From assembly GCA_034687125.1 (NCBI GenBank), contig JAQGBZ010000038.1:62001-126000 (forward strand): 64,000 bases of DNA, read 5' to 3'. The position numbers and the translations under genes were made by a program. Below are positions 22,516-38,960 of the stretch, piece by piece. A model generated the notes under the pieces. The model ran no database searches. It worked only from the letters and a program-made list of their open reading frames with translations, and had not been told where the DNA came from. This DNA is from Neelides folsomi (Eukaryota; Arthropoda; Collembola; Neelipleona; Neelidae). How positions within the stretch are numbered: position 1 is the first letter of the stretch; every line of letters begins with the position of its first letter.

Positions 22516-24137
22516 CTTGCAATGCCTATCGTACATTCTTCAAGTGTTCACCTCCGTCTCCGAATAACTCCACTTCACCATGCTCGGGAGGGGAGGGGAG
22601 GGCGGGCAGGGCGGGCGTGGCGGGTTCACCTCTCAACACTCCCTCGAAATAAAGACTACAATTATAAATTCCGCCTGGAGGACCCGGGGCGGGGCGCGGG
22701 GGATTTCGGAGCGGGTCGAGTGGCGAGCTGCATCGGCTCTCTGCTCCTTAATTGATTTCGAGAGGTAAGAATCGAAAATGGCTGAGGAGGCAGCAGCCGA
22801 AGTCCATCGTGTCTTCAAACCGGAATCCTACGCTGACTAAAGACGAGTTCTTTTTCTAGAGGGTACCGAGGTACCTGTTGGGCTCAGACTGCCACAACTC
22901 CTGCAGGAGGCTCTCGGCGAAGATGGGAGCCGAGCTGGCCGGCCGATGAGGCTCACGAACATGTCTGGTGAACACTAGCTGGGTCCCCATGATGAGAGAG
23001 GCTCCTCACGAGAACCCCTTCCACCTCCTCCTGCAAGGCAAATTACACCTGAGACTAATAAAAAATGAATTCGCTCTCTTTGCCTCCACTGCCAGTAGTT
23101 TCTTACCCCCAACAACACTCGCTTTCAAGCCCTTGACTAATGGGAAGAGATTCGGGTCCTCCTTTTAAAACCAGTCATCAGCCCCCAGATTATTACTACT
23201 GACATTCCCACACTAATTTAAAGGGACACACGAGCCAGGCCCACAACGGCCACATCCATTTTTAATCTTCCATTAATCCATTTCCTGCCCTTATTGATGG
23301 GCTGTAATTGTTTCCAGGTATGTATTTAATGAGACCCCATCCAACCCCTTCATTCACCTCAACGATGCGAAAGACAAATATATGGGCAAACAATGGTCCT
23401 TAACACCTTTGCCTCATCTTTGTTATAAACTTGGAGTTTTTAAAGATCGACAACCCTGCTGATCTATTGAACATTTTGAATGTACAGAGAAGAAGAAAGG
23501 TGTGTATTTGCAATAGAGACAGCGCAGGAACCAATTGTCTCTCTCGTTTCCTATTCATTTCCCTCATGATCCTTCCAAGATCTCTGCCTTGCTTGTGTTA
23601 TATATGTGATAAACCATGAATGACATCTTGGTAAATGATTTCTAGACTCACGTCTTCAATATATAACGACTTACTATACTACTTATACTGTAGGAAAGTT
23701 TGGGTTCATAGACTGTTATAATTGCTTCTAATTGTTATAATGTAAATCGAATAAATCATCGACAATATTCATTTTTATTCATACAAATACATACATATTG
23801 TAAAATTACCCCTTGTTTGTTCGCTCGTTGATTATAGTTTTTTATGTAAATTATTATCTATAATTGCTGTTAATTTTCAATGATTAATGATTAGAAAAAA
23901 TGCTTAATATACATAATATGTAATAAGTATACAAATCTACAGATATCTGTATTCTGTATGTAATCTAGTATAAATAGTGCATTCGTTTGTTATGTGTAAA
24001 TTACATTCGTTTTTAAAACCTTTGCTATATGGTTAGCTCAGGCATTTTGATAATAATATCTCCACGTTTTACATACTCTCCAGACGCTGAGCCAATGCAT
24101 TTCGCGGGTTTTGAATTTGAATTAGAGTTACATAATT
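22516..24137. promoter_or_regulatory. RBM45 upstream region and intergenic
   Basis: Starts with the RBM45 5' flank, which is markedly GC-rich (22560-22960) compared with the rest of the window. On the plus strand a consensus donor (AGAG/GTAAGA) follows 22764 and a 20-codon ATG frame sits at 22779-22841, so a divergent transcript is possible but unproven. From about 23200 onward the sequence returns to AT-rich with no recognised gene. Confidence 0.4.
22583..22624 (+). promoter_or_regulatory. G-run cluster, G-quadruplex candidate
   Basis: Seven runs of three or more G, separated by one or two bases, lie within about 40 bases of plus strand, starting about 70 bases upstream of the RBM45 start codon. 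A second G-rich patch follows at 22683-22706 (GGGGCGGGGCGCGGGGG). For RBM45 the G-rich strand is the template strand. Fold formation is inferred from the run pattern only. Confidence 0.55.
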
Positions 24138-24901
24138 TTAATTGCTATAGAAAATTATAATAATCTTATTCAAGTTCAAGGTGTAGGTACCACAGGTCTT
24201 CTTCAGATTCTTGTTGACCAGCGATTTTATCCTAAAGTTAAGACGGTCGCATTTAGAAAAAGTGTCTCGGCGGGGAAATCCAATTTTAATTCCTGTTTCA
24301 CCAAAGACTCTTCTGTAAAAAGTTTCCCATCCTTCAACGTTTTCGCCAACTGCAGTCATGTCATGTTCAAACTCAAGGAAAATTTGCGAAACGGACAAGT
24401 CTTCATTCACATATCCTCGTTGAGGATCTCCTTCCTAAATAATAATTTAGGTTTTAATGTTAAAGTTATGTTATATAAATGAAATTATAGTAAAGTTATT
24501 AAATAATATAATACATTTCTACAGTAGTGTGAAAATTGGATGGAATGGGTGTTGATGTGATTCATAACTAGTTCTCTTGACCCAACGTTTCTTCTATTTG
24601 TTCAATTCAAATGACGTCCACGTTGATCTTTCATCATTAATGCTTCACTGGTAAGAATTATTTGAAGCTCTCTAATTCGACTTTTGGATTCGCAGAACGT
24701 GTTGAGGAACATGGATTTGCAGACTTGCAATTGAATCCCTTCTTCATCAGGAATGAAATATTGCCAGTTCCACTTTTTTCTTGGATCTCCACCATTTTCG
24801 TTGTATTCCCTCGTCTTAGAATGTCGCATAAATCTCAGTGAGATTAATTGAATTTCGATAGCAGGTTGCTGCCATAGACCAATCATATTAGATAAATTCA
24901 A
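24138..24901 (-). pseudogene. fragments of a repetitive, probably transposon-derived gene
   Basis: Two minus-strand pieces. Piece A (24901-24602) reads NWQYFIPDEEGIQLQVCKSM, then FLNTFCESKSRIRELQ, and ends DQRGRHLN before a stop. Piece B follows an acceptor-like TTTAG at about 24438 and reads GYVNEDLSVSQIFLEFEHDM, then FYRRVFGETGIKIGF and SKCDRLNF. From memory, this order (cysteine plus MFLNTLGI-type block, RGRH, later ETF..IF...NIGFG.P..D.C..C) is shared by a multi-copy uncharacterised family in arthropods and other invertebrates, often adjacent to transposons. Here no start, no convincing junction between the pieces and no C-terminus are visible, so I call it a relic. Function unknown. Confidence 0.35.
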
Positions 24902-27900
24902 AAAATTAATTATTATTTGTTATTTTAAATTTCTTCAAATTTGATAGCAGGTTGTTACCATAAACCAATCAATTGTTAAAAAATTAATTAGGAGAATACA
25001 TAATAGTTAATAATGTTGTAAATAAGTTTAATGTGTTAGAATTAATTGGAAAAGGAACCAGAGAATAATTCAATTTCAAATCTCATCAATTCAACTCGTG
25101 CGCAAGGTTAAGGCACGGGAAATTCAAATATCATATATACGAGATAAAATTAAAAATTAATTTATTTGTTGTTATTTTCTGATTTGAACAAAATTGGATA
25201 CGCGGTTCTTCTTTCCGTCCAGCCATATATTGAGTAATAAAATGAGAGCTACAATTTATTCGGATATTTTAATTTCACGAAAAATCTAAAAAAAATTCGA
25301 TCTATCATTCATGGGGGAAACTGTTTCTTGGAATTTAGGTTGAGTGTGCAAAATCTTGAACTTTAATATCAATACATGTAGTTAGGTACTTAAGTGCTTA
25401 ATGTGCAAATTCTTTAAAGGTAACGCAATAATTACTGAAAAAATTGACCACCGATTAATGGCGAATGCAAACATTACATTAAAACATAACATAATACATA
25501 AAAATAGATAACGAAATAATTCGAACACAATTCACAATTAAAATAAATAGAAGTGCACTGCTTTACAAATACACTTTATCTAGATGAGTATGGTATACTA
25601 CAAACATGTGCTCCTATGATGTTTTTTATTCTCTTTTTTTATAATATTGAATGTGTCTTATATTAAATTATAAAGCGCAGTTAACTCGTACGCTCACAAT
25701 CAGAATTGAAAAATGAACATGTTACTATCCAATTGGGCATATTTACTCACTAATACATAAAAAGAGTTTAAAGATTGTCTTAAGGTTTGTTATATTTACT
25801 ATACAGATCCAATTATGTATACGATGATGTTGTTGTTGATGATGATGATGTTGATGATGATGATGATGGGATCATGTCTTGGAGTAAGGAGTTAATGAGA
25901 AGAATGAAACTCATTCTTAGAACTTGGGTTAAACACCACTGTGGACATTTAGCCTCAAGAATAGTTCGCGGGGTGTGTGCTTTCATGTTTGCACTTACCT
26001 ACTTAATTATTAACTTTCTTCGCATTCCAGATCGTGAGATCGTCCTTACCCTTTAAAACACTCAATTTGATCAAAGGTCTCTATGATTCAAAGGGACAAT
26101 GGAGGAAATGATTAGAGATCTTATTGAACATTCTTCATTCTCATCATCTATAAGTATGCATCTCTCTATTTGGATAATAACATGATGATGCGTGGTGGTA
26201 TTTTCATTTCAGCTTATTACCGACCCGCTATGAAATGCCTTGGAAGCATTTTGGTAATCACACTGGTAAGTATGAATATAGTCAATTCATTGATTCTTTC
26301 ATTTGGAGGAGCGGTGCAATCATAAACCATATGAGTTTTAAAAGACGTCCAAAGTATGCACTCCATGTGAAGTACCTTTTACAATACAGATAAGTGGGCA
26401 ATAAAGGTAATATAATGAATGTTTGCATCTAGTCTGAGGTTGATTTAGGCAGAACGTTCAAAGAACGTTTAAAATTTCATTAGTAATACGCGCTCTGGGA
26501 CGAGAATGTCTGCAATGGAGTCGAAAGGATAAGATATAGGAAATGAAGAGGAGCTTTTCATGTGTCCCAAATGTGGCAATAATATTAAAATAAATTGCTG
26601 GGAGCGTTGAGCCCCACCACAGCAGCTTCAGAGATCGGATCCTCCGTCCCCTACACTTGGCTTGACATTGGCATCCAGCAGGTTCTCCATCTCCACTAAG
26701 ATATTCATTTTGCCAATGGGCTAACTAATTCTTTTTTTCTCTGGCCCAAAGATATTATACTCCATCTCACCATTATATTCTTATTCCTTGAGCATAATCA
26801 TCCCATACTTGAAAAGCACAGCTCGTAAAGGTTTAATCCACAACTAGCCACCTGAGGAATGGAGACGATGAGAGCATCAACCATTCCATCATTTTTAGTT
26901 TCAATTCCTCCTTCCCCATTATCTCTCTTTTTCACGTTTCTCATTTATGAGTGAATGGAGAAATGCATTAGAGGCAAATACCATTCCATATTACCTCTAT
27001 TAGACCCGCGGATCCAGAACCAAATAAATGCATTGATCATGCTTTACAGCTTTACATATAAACACTAGCCTTCACTCCAAATAATACACCGACCTGATAC
27101 ATATTACATATTAATTAATGATGTATATTAAGGGATTGCCTTTTGTTATATTTATCTTCTCAATGTTGGTTAACTCATTGTGAATTGAGATTGAGATTCA
27201 TTCCCACTTCTGTAATATCCCTTTCTCTTATGTATATTGTTTTTATAAGAAAATATTTGAATATTAGTTATAATGTTAAAGTCATTTATTGTTCCTTCAC
27301 GTGTATGAATGCCAATACCTGAATACAAATATGAAACACAGATCACGTAGCGCCTATGAGCAATCTACGAGTTCTTGCCTAGGTATATTACTTAAACCTT
27401 TGACTTAACATGCGATGCAAAGTACAGAGATTTGAAAACTATACAGTAGAAGTAACCACTCTGTGGATTAACTTAATACCTTCGTCAAGTTGATCAACTA
27501 TCTAGGGGAGATGATAATGTGATGAAGATGAGCTATGTTTTCATTCATGATCCTCCTATAGTATAATATGTGCTATACAAGTAGAATTTTAATAAAATGG
27601 TTTGCCAAATTAAATTTATTCAAAATTCATTTTCATTCGCAAATCATTCCCTTTCTTTTAATTAATCGCGAATTAGTGTAATTCTTGTATTGATTAAAAC
27701 TAAGCGCCTCGTTGGATATTTCACTCTCATGAAATATTTGCACGAATGTTTCCTCCATGATCTCTCCTATGAAGTCGAAGCTTCTTTGTAGGAAAGTAAC
27801 CTCCGCTGGTTGACCGTTTAAATAGACAGGAAATCAAAGAGAAATAAGATGATAAATACACTACAAGTATGTACATTTATTGTTAGCAACAACGACGCAT

Positions 27901-30681
27901 AAAAGCAGAGGCTTCTATGCAGATGGAATCAAATTATTGAAATCATTTGCATCTCGTCTCGAGACCTCATACAGTCAAATAATATACATAAATGGGATGT
28001 AACGGACAAATGAAAAGGGTGACGGATATCATAAGAGAGATTAATTGATTGTGCAAAGAACCAGACATTGACTCAGACTCGTCACAATAAATGTATAAAA
28101 CCTTCGGAGAGACTCCCAACAATGAATTACGGGCATTTGATTGCCAGCATCAGTGAGAGTCGTCCAGGGTTGAAAAGGTGAGTTGAATGAATGAACAAAC
28201 CGAGGTCAACCGCCTCGGAGGTTTATCCCTTCACACACCTCGAAGAAGATGAGTGCAGATGATTGCATGGACGTGGATCATCATTTCCCTCTTTCCAACA
28301 TTGTGGAAAGGATTCATTCTTACATTCACCGAGACTTACAAATGAAGAAGCTGGGGAAGTTGGTTTTGCCGGTTTCTTCGACGTCCAATTCTCCTACTGA
28401 CCTCAAATGATTTAAAAGAGAAGCTGAAAATAACGAGGAGTTTCATTTCACTTGTCAGCCTCCCTCTGTTCCGTATCTTTAGGCTCGATAAACCACTATT
28501 TTATTCTTTAATCTAATAACTTAATGGACTAATGGAGTAGGTCTTTGATCAACTACCACAAAAGTACAAAAGTGTTGTGAAGCATTTACGCGCCCATTAA
28601 TTGTACACACAAGCAATAAGACAGAGACGCTACTTGATGTGATGTGATGTGCAATTTAAAACCCATTGCACAGGAAATACAATGGACATTACAGGATGCA
28701 AAAATGCTCCTCTACTAAAATTGTAAGCCGGGAATGCAAGTTGTTGGTAACTATTTAGATATCCTCAATCACATCAACTTGGCGAAATATTTTTGTAATG
28801 TCCTCCACACTGTAAAGTTGCTTTCATAATAGTTTTATCCCTCAATGCTCACTTGGAATACATCGTATCTTTTTATGGGACTTCAATAATTCACTCCCAA
28901 AATAAAGCATTTGAATTAATAGTCTGCCATTCCCCAAATATACTTTATAGCCCTTATTTTTCTTTAATAATTATCCCTATATAATAGTGAATGGATGGAT
29001 GTGTCACATGTTGGCTGTCTTCAAAGGAAGCGATTCTTTAAGCACTCGAGGTGGTCCAACTCTTCTGCTACTTGTAAATCATAGGAGGAAATCGAATTCG
29101 TCGCATGGTCGATTTTCCCAATAGTCAATAATAAATGTGAATGTGTTTGGAATTTTGGAAGTTCTTGTCACGCTCTCTAATCAAGTAATCAACGATCAAT
29201 AAAAATTTATGCTCCTTATAGCTGTTTGTTTTTCACATCCCTGTTTATCAATACAATTATCATTTCGAATTCTTACCTATAATTACTGATAATTCAGTAT
29301 AGTACATCTCGCTCTATAAACTACTGATATAGAGATAATTTAATACTATTATTATAATACTATGCTCTTTATATCGCTTTATTAATTAAAGAATTCAGTG
29401 ATTTCGCCAATTAAGAAATTATTATTTTAAATTTTGAACAATAAATAAAATCGTATTCATAAGGCTTGAATCGCCTTCATGCCAAAAGAAATGATCAAAT
29501 GAATGAATGACGTAAAAGAGGAAAAGATAAAAATGAATCAAATGGTTCTTTCGTTTGAGTTATATAGGTAATGCTTTATTGCACATCACTCTTATTGCTC
29601 TAAACTACAAAAAAACCTAGCAAAGTCTTTCTCCAAATTAAGGTTCTTTACACCACTTCTATGGAAGAAGAAGCGAAGTAGAACGGTTCAAGAAGCGGCC
29701 AATGATTGCATATAACTAAATACACATGAGAAAATAATAGCCATATGTTTCTCGTGTTCATCATTCAATAGTAGTCTTAAATTCGTATTGTTATATGATA
29801 CGAGCATAGCCAATAATAATAGCTACTTTCTGTTGAGAAAAAAACATAATAACATAAATAATAGATCTAGTATTAGTCAGTATAATATAAAATGATGTGT
29901 GTAATTGCATATAAACACTCACTGCTAGTCAAATGGACACAATAAACTAAAATTCTTATACATACATATTTGTCTAAATACAAGCAACAAACGCAGAACT
30001 GCACTTACATTAGTTACATTTTTAAAATACTTAATTTAAATGATGTCTTTTCAAGAATTTCAAATGATGTATACCATCAACTAATCATATAGTTTTAATT
30101 TTAAAGAATTGACATGATTGCAAACATATTTAAACTTTCCAATACTAAATACGCGAAAACAAAACAAATCTTACGATCTTATCACAATTAATCCTTGATG
30201 AATCAGAATTTTTTTAAATTCCATTAAAGTAGGCAAACACTTTTCTAAATAAGGGAGCATAAAAAGAGAAGAGGCCATCATGCATGAATCTCCATCTCTT
30301 GTATTAACGTCATAAAGCTGGAACAAACTTAGGGTTTAAAATCCCTAAGTTGTATAATATTTGTTAAAAAGTGGAACTGTGGAAGCTCAAATCGGAAATA
30401 TCGTGTGGTGATAATCATTTGATATTTTTTCCGACTCAAAGAAATGTGAATGGAAAATAATGTGATTTGGTTAGATGTTAATATGATTACATTTTAAGCT
30501 TTCTATATAAGCTTAAGTTGCAATCCATGTAAATCCATGTACTTATAAAATGAGTATACCATATATGAGATTTGTATATGCGTATAGTATTCAGGTGTAT
30601 CGTAGTTTCGTAGTTGAGGAACTACAATACTGAACTGTATTATACTGATATGTCCATTATATATTATATCATGTATTTACT
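24902..30681. other. gene desert
   Basis: 5.8 kb with no exon chain that I can support. A GAT/GTT trinucleotide tract sits at 25822-25869. Several stretches (for example 26400-26900 and 28100-28500) are locally less AT-rich than average but have stops in all frames. These could be regulatory DNA or untranslated exons; the sequence alone does not say. Confidence 0.5.
25822..25869. repeat. imperfect GAT/GTT trinucleotide microsatellite
   Basis: About 48 bases of GATGATGTTGTTGTTGATGAT-type repeat units. It produces an Asp/Val run in one frame, which explains the open frame at 25787-26056. Confidence 0.9.
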
Positions 30682-30759
30682 ACCCAACAACGAAAAGGTT
30701 TGCGCCGTCCCTCAGTTTAACATTAACCAAGGAGGGCGCAAACCTTTTCGTTGTTGGGT
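30682..30759. repeat. perfect 25-bp-arm hairpin, 28-base loop
   Basis: The left arm at 30682-30706 (ACCCAACAACGAAAAGGTTT then GCGCC) and the right arm at 30735-30759 are exact reverse complements. The loop (30707-30734) can add a few further pairs beside the stem. The flanks are TA-rich, so this may be the tips of a minimal foldback element, or a pre-miRNA-sized hairpin if transcribed. Confidence 0.85.
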
Positions 30760-34865
<4,106 letters not shown>

Positions 34866-37446
34866 TTAATTTTAATTATTTTCAAATATAATATTGTGAT
34901 CTAAGGTCTATTGTGATCTATCGCATTTTTATAATAACGGAACCAATTTTTAATCAATTTTAATGTAATTGACAATTTCGATATTTTAGATTGATTATTC
35001 ATATTGATTGAATGTTTTATATATTATGACTATAATAAACAAATGTTTATATGAAATATGACTCGTTTAGAATGAGAAATAATGAATAAATAAATGTAAA
35101 ATGTTAATTTCAGTTTCTGTCATTTTTAATCAATATAACAGATATTCACATTTTGATATTCTTAAGTAAGGACAAAAATACCAGAATTATTTCAAGAATA
35201 GTTTAACATAATATTTTTAAAGTTTGAGTGTTAAAAAGTTTGTTTAAATCTTTAGTCATTTACAAGCATAATTATTCATAAGTAAAAGCAAATATTTACA
35301 AAAGTAGCATATAAATAATATAAATACATAATAATAAAAATAATGACAAAATTGATTCTTAAAATTAATTTAAAGAAATATAGAATGTTAATACAATCTT
35401 AATAATTATAATTAATAATTATAATAGACAATAAAACGAGATTAAATTAAATATTAGTAAATTAAATGATTATTATTATATAAATGTCTAGCGAAATAGT
35501 AAAATTTAAAAATTTAGTGATATATTTATTATATAATAAATTCAATTCTTTAGAAAATGAAAGTACACAGTGTCTTTCTCAATATATTATGTAAATAAAC
35601 TCTAAGCAAATATAGATGTGATAAAGAATAACTATATTTCCATTTAAAATTATAATTATACGTAATATTGTAATATTTAAATACTTTTCACAAATCTTCT
35701 CCATCCAAATTAAATAATTAAATAATTTTTTAAGCGATGTAAGGAATTTGCTAAAACTTAATTAGGTATACTTCCTTACCTTACCAACTCTTGCTTTTAC
35801 TCTGTATGATTATGTAATTTATACACATAACATATAAGCATTTTATTTTGAGTTTATTGAAATCTCATTTTATAATTTTTAAGTCATTTCATTCAATCAA
35901 TGATTAAAATGTTTGATATAATAACATGATTAAGAATTATCAATAATTTAAAACACAGGACATTCAGTACTTATTTTAAAAAGTTTACCGAAGACATGAT
36001 AGATCAATTTTTATGAATTAAGCTCAAAATTTCTCCTTAATGAAATTTCTGTGTTTTCAAAACACAAATATGAAAATGTAAATTCTATTTAAATGGGATA
36101 TTGGGCCTGTTACCCATTAGGTAAAATAAATTTTTAATTATAACAGGGATATTTTAAATGAAAAAAATAGAATTCATAAATCAATTGGGGCTCATATTTA
36201 ACAAACAATTTTTAACCAAAATGGAACATTTGTATTAAAACGACGGTAAATATAAATTTTAAAATTATAATGTAATGATTGAAAAATAAATTATAGAAGA
36301 TGTGTTTTCTACATACATAGCTATTATGATTCTCTAACCGAAAAATTAATTTTTGAAATGCTGATGAACCAAAGGAAATGTTGCTTTTCATAATTCAAAG
36401 GATCTTTAAAAAGGGAACATTAATCGCACAATCGAGAATTCTCAAAAGAGAAAATTCTGTCTATCGTAAATTCATTTTCATTATTCATTTATAAGCAATG
36501 ATTTTAAAATGAAGAGAACACGTTTCTACTCTTGTCACCTACCTCACTCTTATATTCATAAATAGTAAACAATAGGTGTGACTAACTAATGTTTATCACT
36601 ATCAGTAATAATATAAATGGTCTATAGTATAATATAATTAAAAGAGTTTGAAAGTAATATTAAATATGTAATAGTAGACTCTACTCTATTACAGCCCTTC
36701 GTTATATTTTATACATTTTATAAAAATCTGTTTCGTGACTGGAATTGTACATGGTTTATTTACACAATAACTTAATTCAATTACAAAGAGATTTACACAT
36801 TACACTATAATTTTTAAAGATAGAAATTTCGAGTAAAATTGTCTTTTAAAAGTATCAATAAAGTTATACGATTTAGATCAATTCACGATCACGAATTAAC
36901 GTTCGTCCTAATATAAATTAAATTTAAATTACCGCTTTAAATGTAATCATTCCCAAGTTCGGTTAATTTGGCGCTGACGGAAATTTTAAACTCCTTTTAA
37001 ATTTGGTCACATCCATGTATTACCTCAGCACATTCCGCTTTGATCTGCTATTAATCACACAATTATTAAATTCATCTTTTTATCATTATTTGATGATTTA
37101 ATCTATGGATTCTACACAAGTCTTTAAACATGACAAATTGCAATATGGATGTGCGTATAATAAAAACACATATCATTTATATTTATGTTGTCTTTCTACC
37201 AGCGCTGCATTTGAAGTGACAATATACTTTCTCCAACTATTCATTAATTTGCTAATATGTAATGTTAAGAAGACTAAATGACCAACACATTATAAAGACA
37301 CATTATTGCAAAAGACGAAGCGATTTACATTAGATATATAATTTACATTGTAATATTAATCATTATTTAATAATTTGCTATACAACTATCGACCTTAAAA
37401 TATACTATATCGTAGTGCTTAAATGAGTAAATATATTAAGAGGGAT
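34866..37446. other. intergenic, strongly AT-rich
   Basis: 2.6 kb between the convergent DCAKD and ZC3H10 genes. It should contain both 3' untranslated regions. No gene, RNA or repeat was recognised beyond short A/T-rich tracts. Confidence 0.55.
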
Positions 37447-38960
37447 TTAGTTAGGCGGCGGGAGGACTGTCGCTTGATGTGCCGTCACAATTGGATACAC
37501 CGCTGGAGAACCCCCGCTTATGGTCTGATTGTGCGAAATACTTACAACCGGCAGCGGAGCACTGATGGAACTGATGGTCACAGGTGCTAAAGAAACCGTA
37601 GGAATTGTTGTCATTGTAGTCAAAGGCTGTGTTGGAGCCACGGTCATGCTCGTGGTCATTCCAATCGGTTGGGCCATCGAGACAAGCGTTTGGACAACGT
37701 TGGATCCGGCACTTTGCCCTCCTTCTTTCGTAAGGTTAAGTGTGTTGTTAAGTCTGAGCTGCGCATTTTGTGACAACAGAAACTCATTGGCTGTCTTCAA
37801 CTATAAAATATTTATAATTTAATTTAATATTAAATAAATCATATTTTGTTTTAATTTAAATATAAACCTCCTCTATTCTTCTCTTCAACATGAAATTTTC
37901 ATCTTCCAGAGCCTTCATGGCATCGGCTGAAGGCTGTGAGTTGGAGTAAAAGGGACACGGGACATTTGAAGTTGGAACTTGTGCGTTCAATTGAGGTCCC
38001 TGAGAGGAATATCCATTTCGCCCTCCAACATGACCTCCAGGATAATTAGGCTGGGTCGGCTCTCGTTGTTGGTAATTTTGCTGGTTGTGCTGGGAGAAGC
38101 CTTGTGGACTCCGATCCTGAAGTTGGAAATTCCCATTGGGAGAATAAGGATTCTCTTGGTAGTCATAATCGAAATTCTCGCAATTGGCATAATCATCATC
38201 GAAGTGATGGCGAGGAGGAGGTCCGAAGGATGGTCGGAACTGACGCTTTGGCTCGGTGCTCTCATAATAGTTAGGATTTCCAGGCCGACGTCGCTGTTGC
38301 ATATTCTGCATTTGAGGCGGTTGTCTTACTGGATACCCGGTAGGTTCATTAACGTGGCGGAATTTGCATCCTCCGGGACGACGGTCGCAGAAGCCTTTTA
38401 AGAAATCCTTGCAGATTGGCAGATCTGCATCACAATTTCCATTCCCGTTCATTTCTGGTCGGAATTGTAGATTTGGCTTTCGCTGCGGTTGTTGAGGATG
38501 TTGCATGCGAACATTTCCATTTCCATTCCCCATGGGACGTGATGAACGTTGAGAATTGTGATGATCATTATTGCGATGCATTGGTGGAGGTGTTTGTTGT
38601 TCTGCTTCATAACCAGCGGCGCTTGCCGGGAGCTCTCCAGTTTGTTTGTAATGTTCTTCTTCTTCTCGAGTGCAGTGGATGAACTTGCACGTGGAACGAT
38701 AACACTTCCCTTGTTGGAAATCATGGCAGAATATCGGGTCAGTTCTCACTTTGATATTTTCCGGATGAATGAATTTGCAATGTTGACCTATTAGCATAAA
38801 CTTGTTAAAAATGTCTGTAACTAGTTTATCAAAGAATTCATTGCTTCGTACCCCGATTGCAAACATTCCTTATAAAATCCCGGCATATTTTCATGTTGTC
38901 TCCGTTTGCCGACCCATCCGAATCTCCCCCGTTTCCATTCAGCATTCCATTATCGTTCAT
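37447..38960 (-). CDS. ZC3H10: zinc finger CCCH-type protein ZC3H10 orthologue, 3 exons, ~460 aa
   Basis: RNA-binding CCCH protein; mammalian ZC3H10 is reported in microRNA processing and mitochondrial/thermogenic control. Exons (minus): 38960-38852, 38787-37868, 37800-37447; 461 codons with the stop (human protein about 434). Three CCCH fingers: finger 1 CRDFIRNVCNRGQHCKFIH (~25-44, split by intron 1), finger 2 CHDFQQGKCYRSTCKFIH (~57-75), finger 3 CKDFLKGFCDRRPGGCKFRH (~150-170). Spacing is close to vertebrate ZC3H10. Between and after the fingers lie Gln/Asn/Pro-rich low-complexity stretches. A short coiled coil (ALEDENFMLKRRIEE joined to LKTANEFLLSQNAQLR) spans the last junction, and a Thr/Val/Pro-rich C-terminus ends the protein. 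The plus-strand open frames over this locus (37529-37822, 37979-38401) are shadows. Confidence 0.95.

Noticed and set aside
25787-26056. 89-codon frame with an Asp/Val run
   Set aside because: Explained by the GAT/GTT microsatellite it contains.
26540-26610. Zinc-ribbon-like C-P-K-C-G-N in one frame
   Set aside because: Only about a dozen residues before a stop and no flanking exon; chance.
37979-38401. Plus-strand 140-codon open frame
   Set aside because: It lies opposite ZC3H10 exon 2; the hydrophobic composition is a shadow of Gln/Pro/Asn-rich codons.
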